Below are positions 62,628-64,000 of a DNA stretch of 64,000 bases, piece after piece. Positions within the stretch are counted from its first letter, which is position 1; each line of letters begins with the position of its first letter. The stretch is from Setophaga petechia (Eukaryota > Chordata > Aves > Passeriformes > Parulidae). The position numbers and the translations under genes are program-made. A model generated the notes under the pieces. That model was not told the DNA's origin, did no database searches, and saw only the letters and a list, made by a program, of their open reading frames with translations. The stretch spans positions 1,407,155 through 1,471,154 of the forward strand of contig JANCRA010000121.1 of the NCBI GenBank assembly GCA_024362935.1. Direction: 5' to 3'.

Positions 62628-64000
<1,373 letters not shown>

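Overview
This is a vertebrate nuclear window, almost certainly from a songbird. Two protein-coding exons anchor it. One is the terminal coding exon of KCNJ6 (GIRK2) on the + strand at 34399-34724. The other is the terminal coding exon of DYRK1A on the - strand at 62628-63251. The two genes converge tail to tail, as their orthologues do on human 21q22. Dispersed CR1 retrotransposon tails are typical of sauropsids. The solo-LTR types resemble, from memory, endogenous-retrovirus LTRs abundant in passerine assemblies.

Layout: 1-34398 is the last intron of KCNJ6. It holds a 5.6 kb minisatellite (986-6600) with inverted outlier copies (7171-7326), CR1 fragments, six solo or partial LTRs, a 45-bp minisatellite (26211-27113), a 31-bp minisatellite (28601-29524) and an AT-dinucleotide tract (31265-31700). 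34399-34724 is the KCNJ6 C-terminus, followed by a 3' UTR traced to about 37.5 kb. From about 37.5 to 59.55 kb lies inter-terminator DNA dominated by tandem repeats: an 82-bp triplication, a polypurine tract, a 27-bp minisatellite, a TTATA pentamer tract, a GGAAAA hexamer tract, a roughly 1 kb G-run repeat (TTGTTGGGG) and a minisatellite at 58.5-59.4 kb. CR1 fragments and one LTR are scattered among them. About 59.55-62.63 kb is the DYRK1A 3' UTR, 62628-63251 its last coding exon, and 63252-64000 its last intron, mostly an 8-bp tandem repeat.

No other protein-coding gene, tRNA, rRNA, CRISPR array or intact retroviral or LINE reading frame is supported. Many long open frames exist, but they come from tandem repeats whose unit length is a multiple of three, from two-letter-biased tracts, or from CR1/LTR sequence. 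I found no new biological system. The most informative signals are structural: a templated 42-base insertion inside a CR1, a solo LTR with perfect target duplications splitting that same CR1, a higher-order minisatellite with inverted outliers, a diverged copy of part of the DYRK1A 3' UTR about 9 kb away, and an unnamed ~175-bp direct repeat. Repeat family names come from memory of consensus features; no database was searched.
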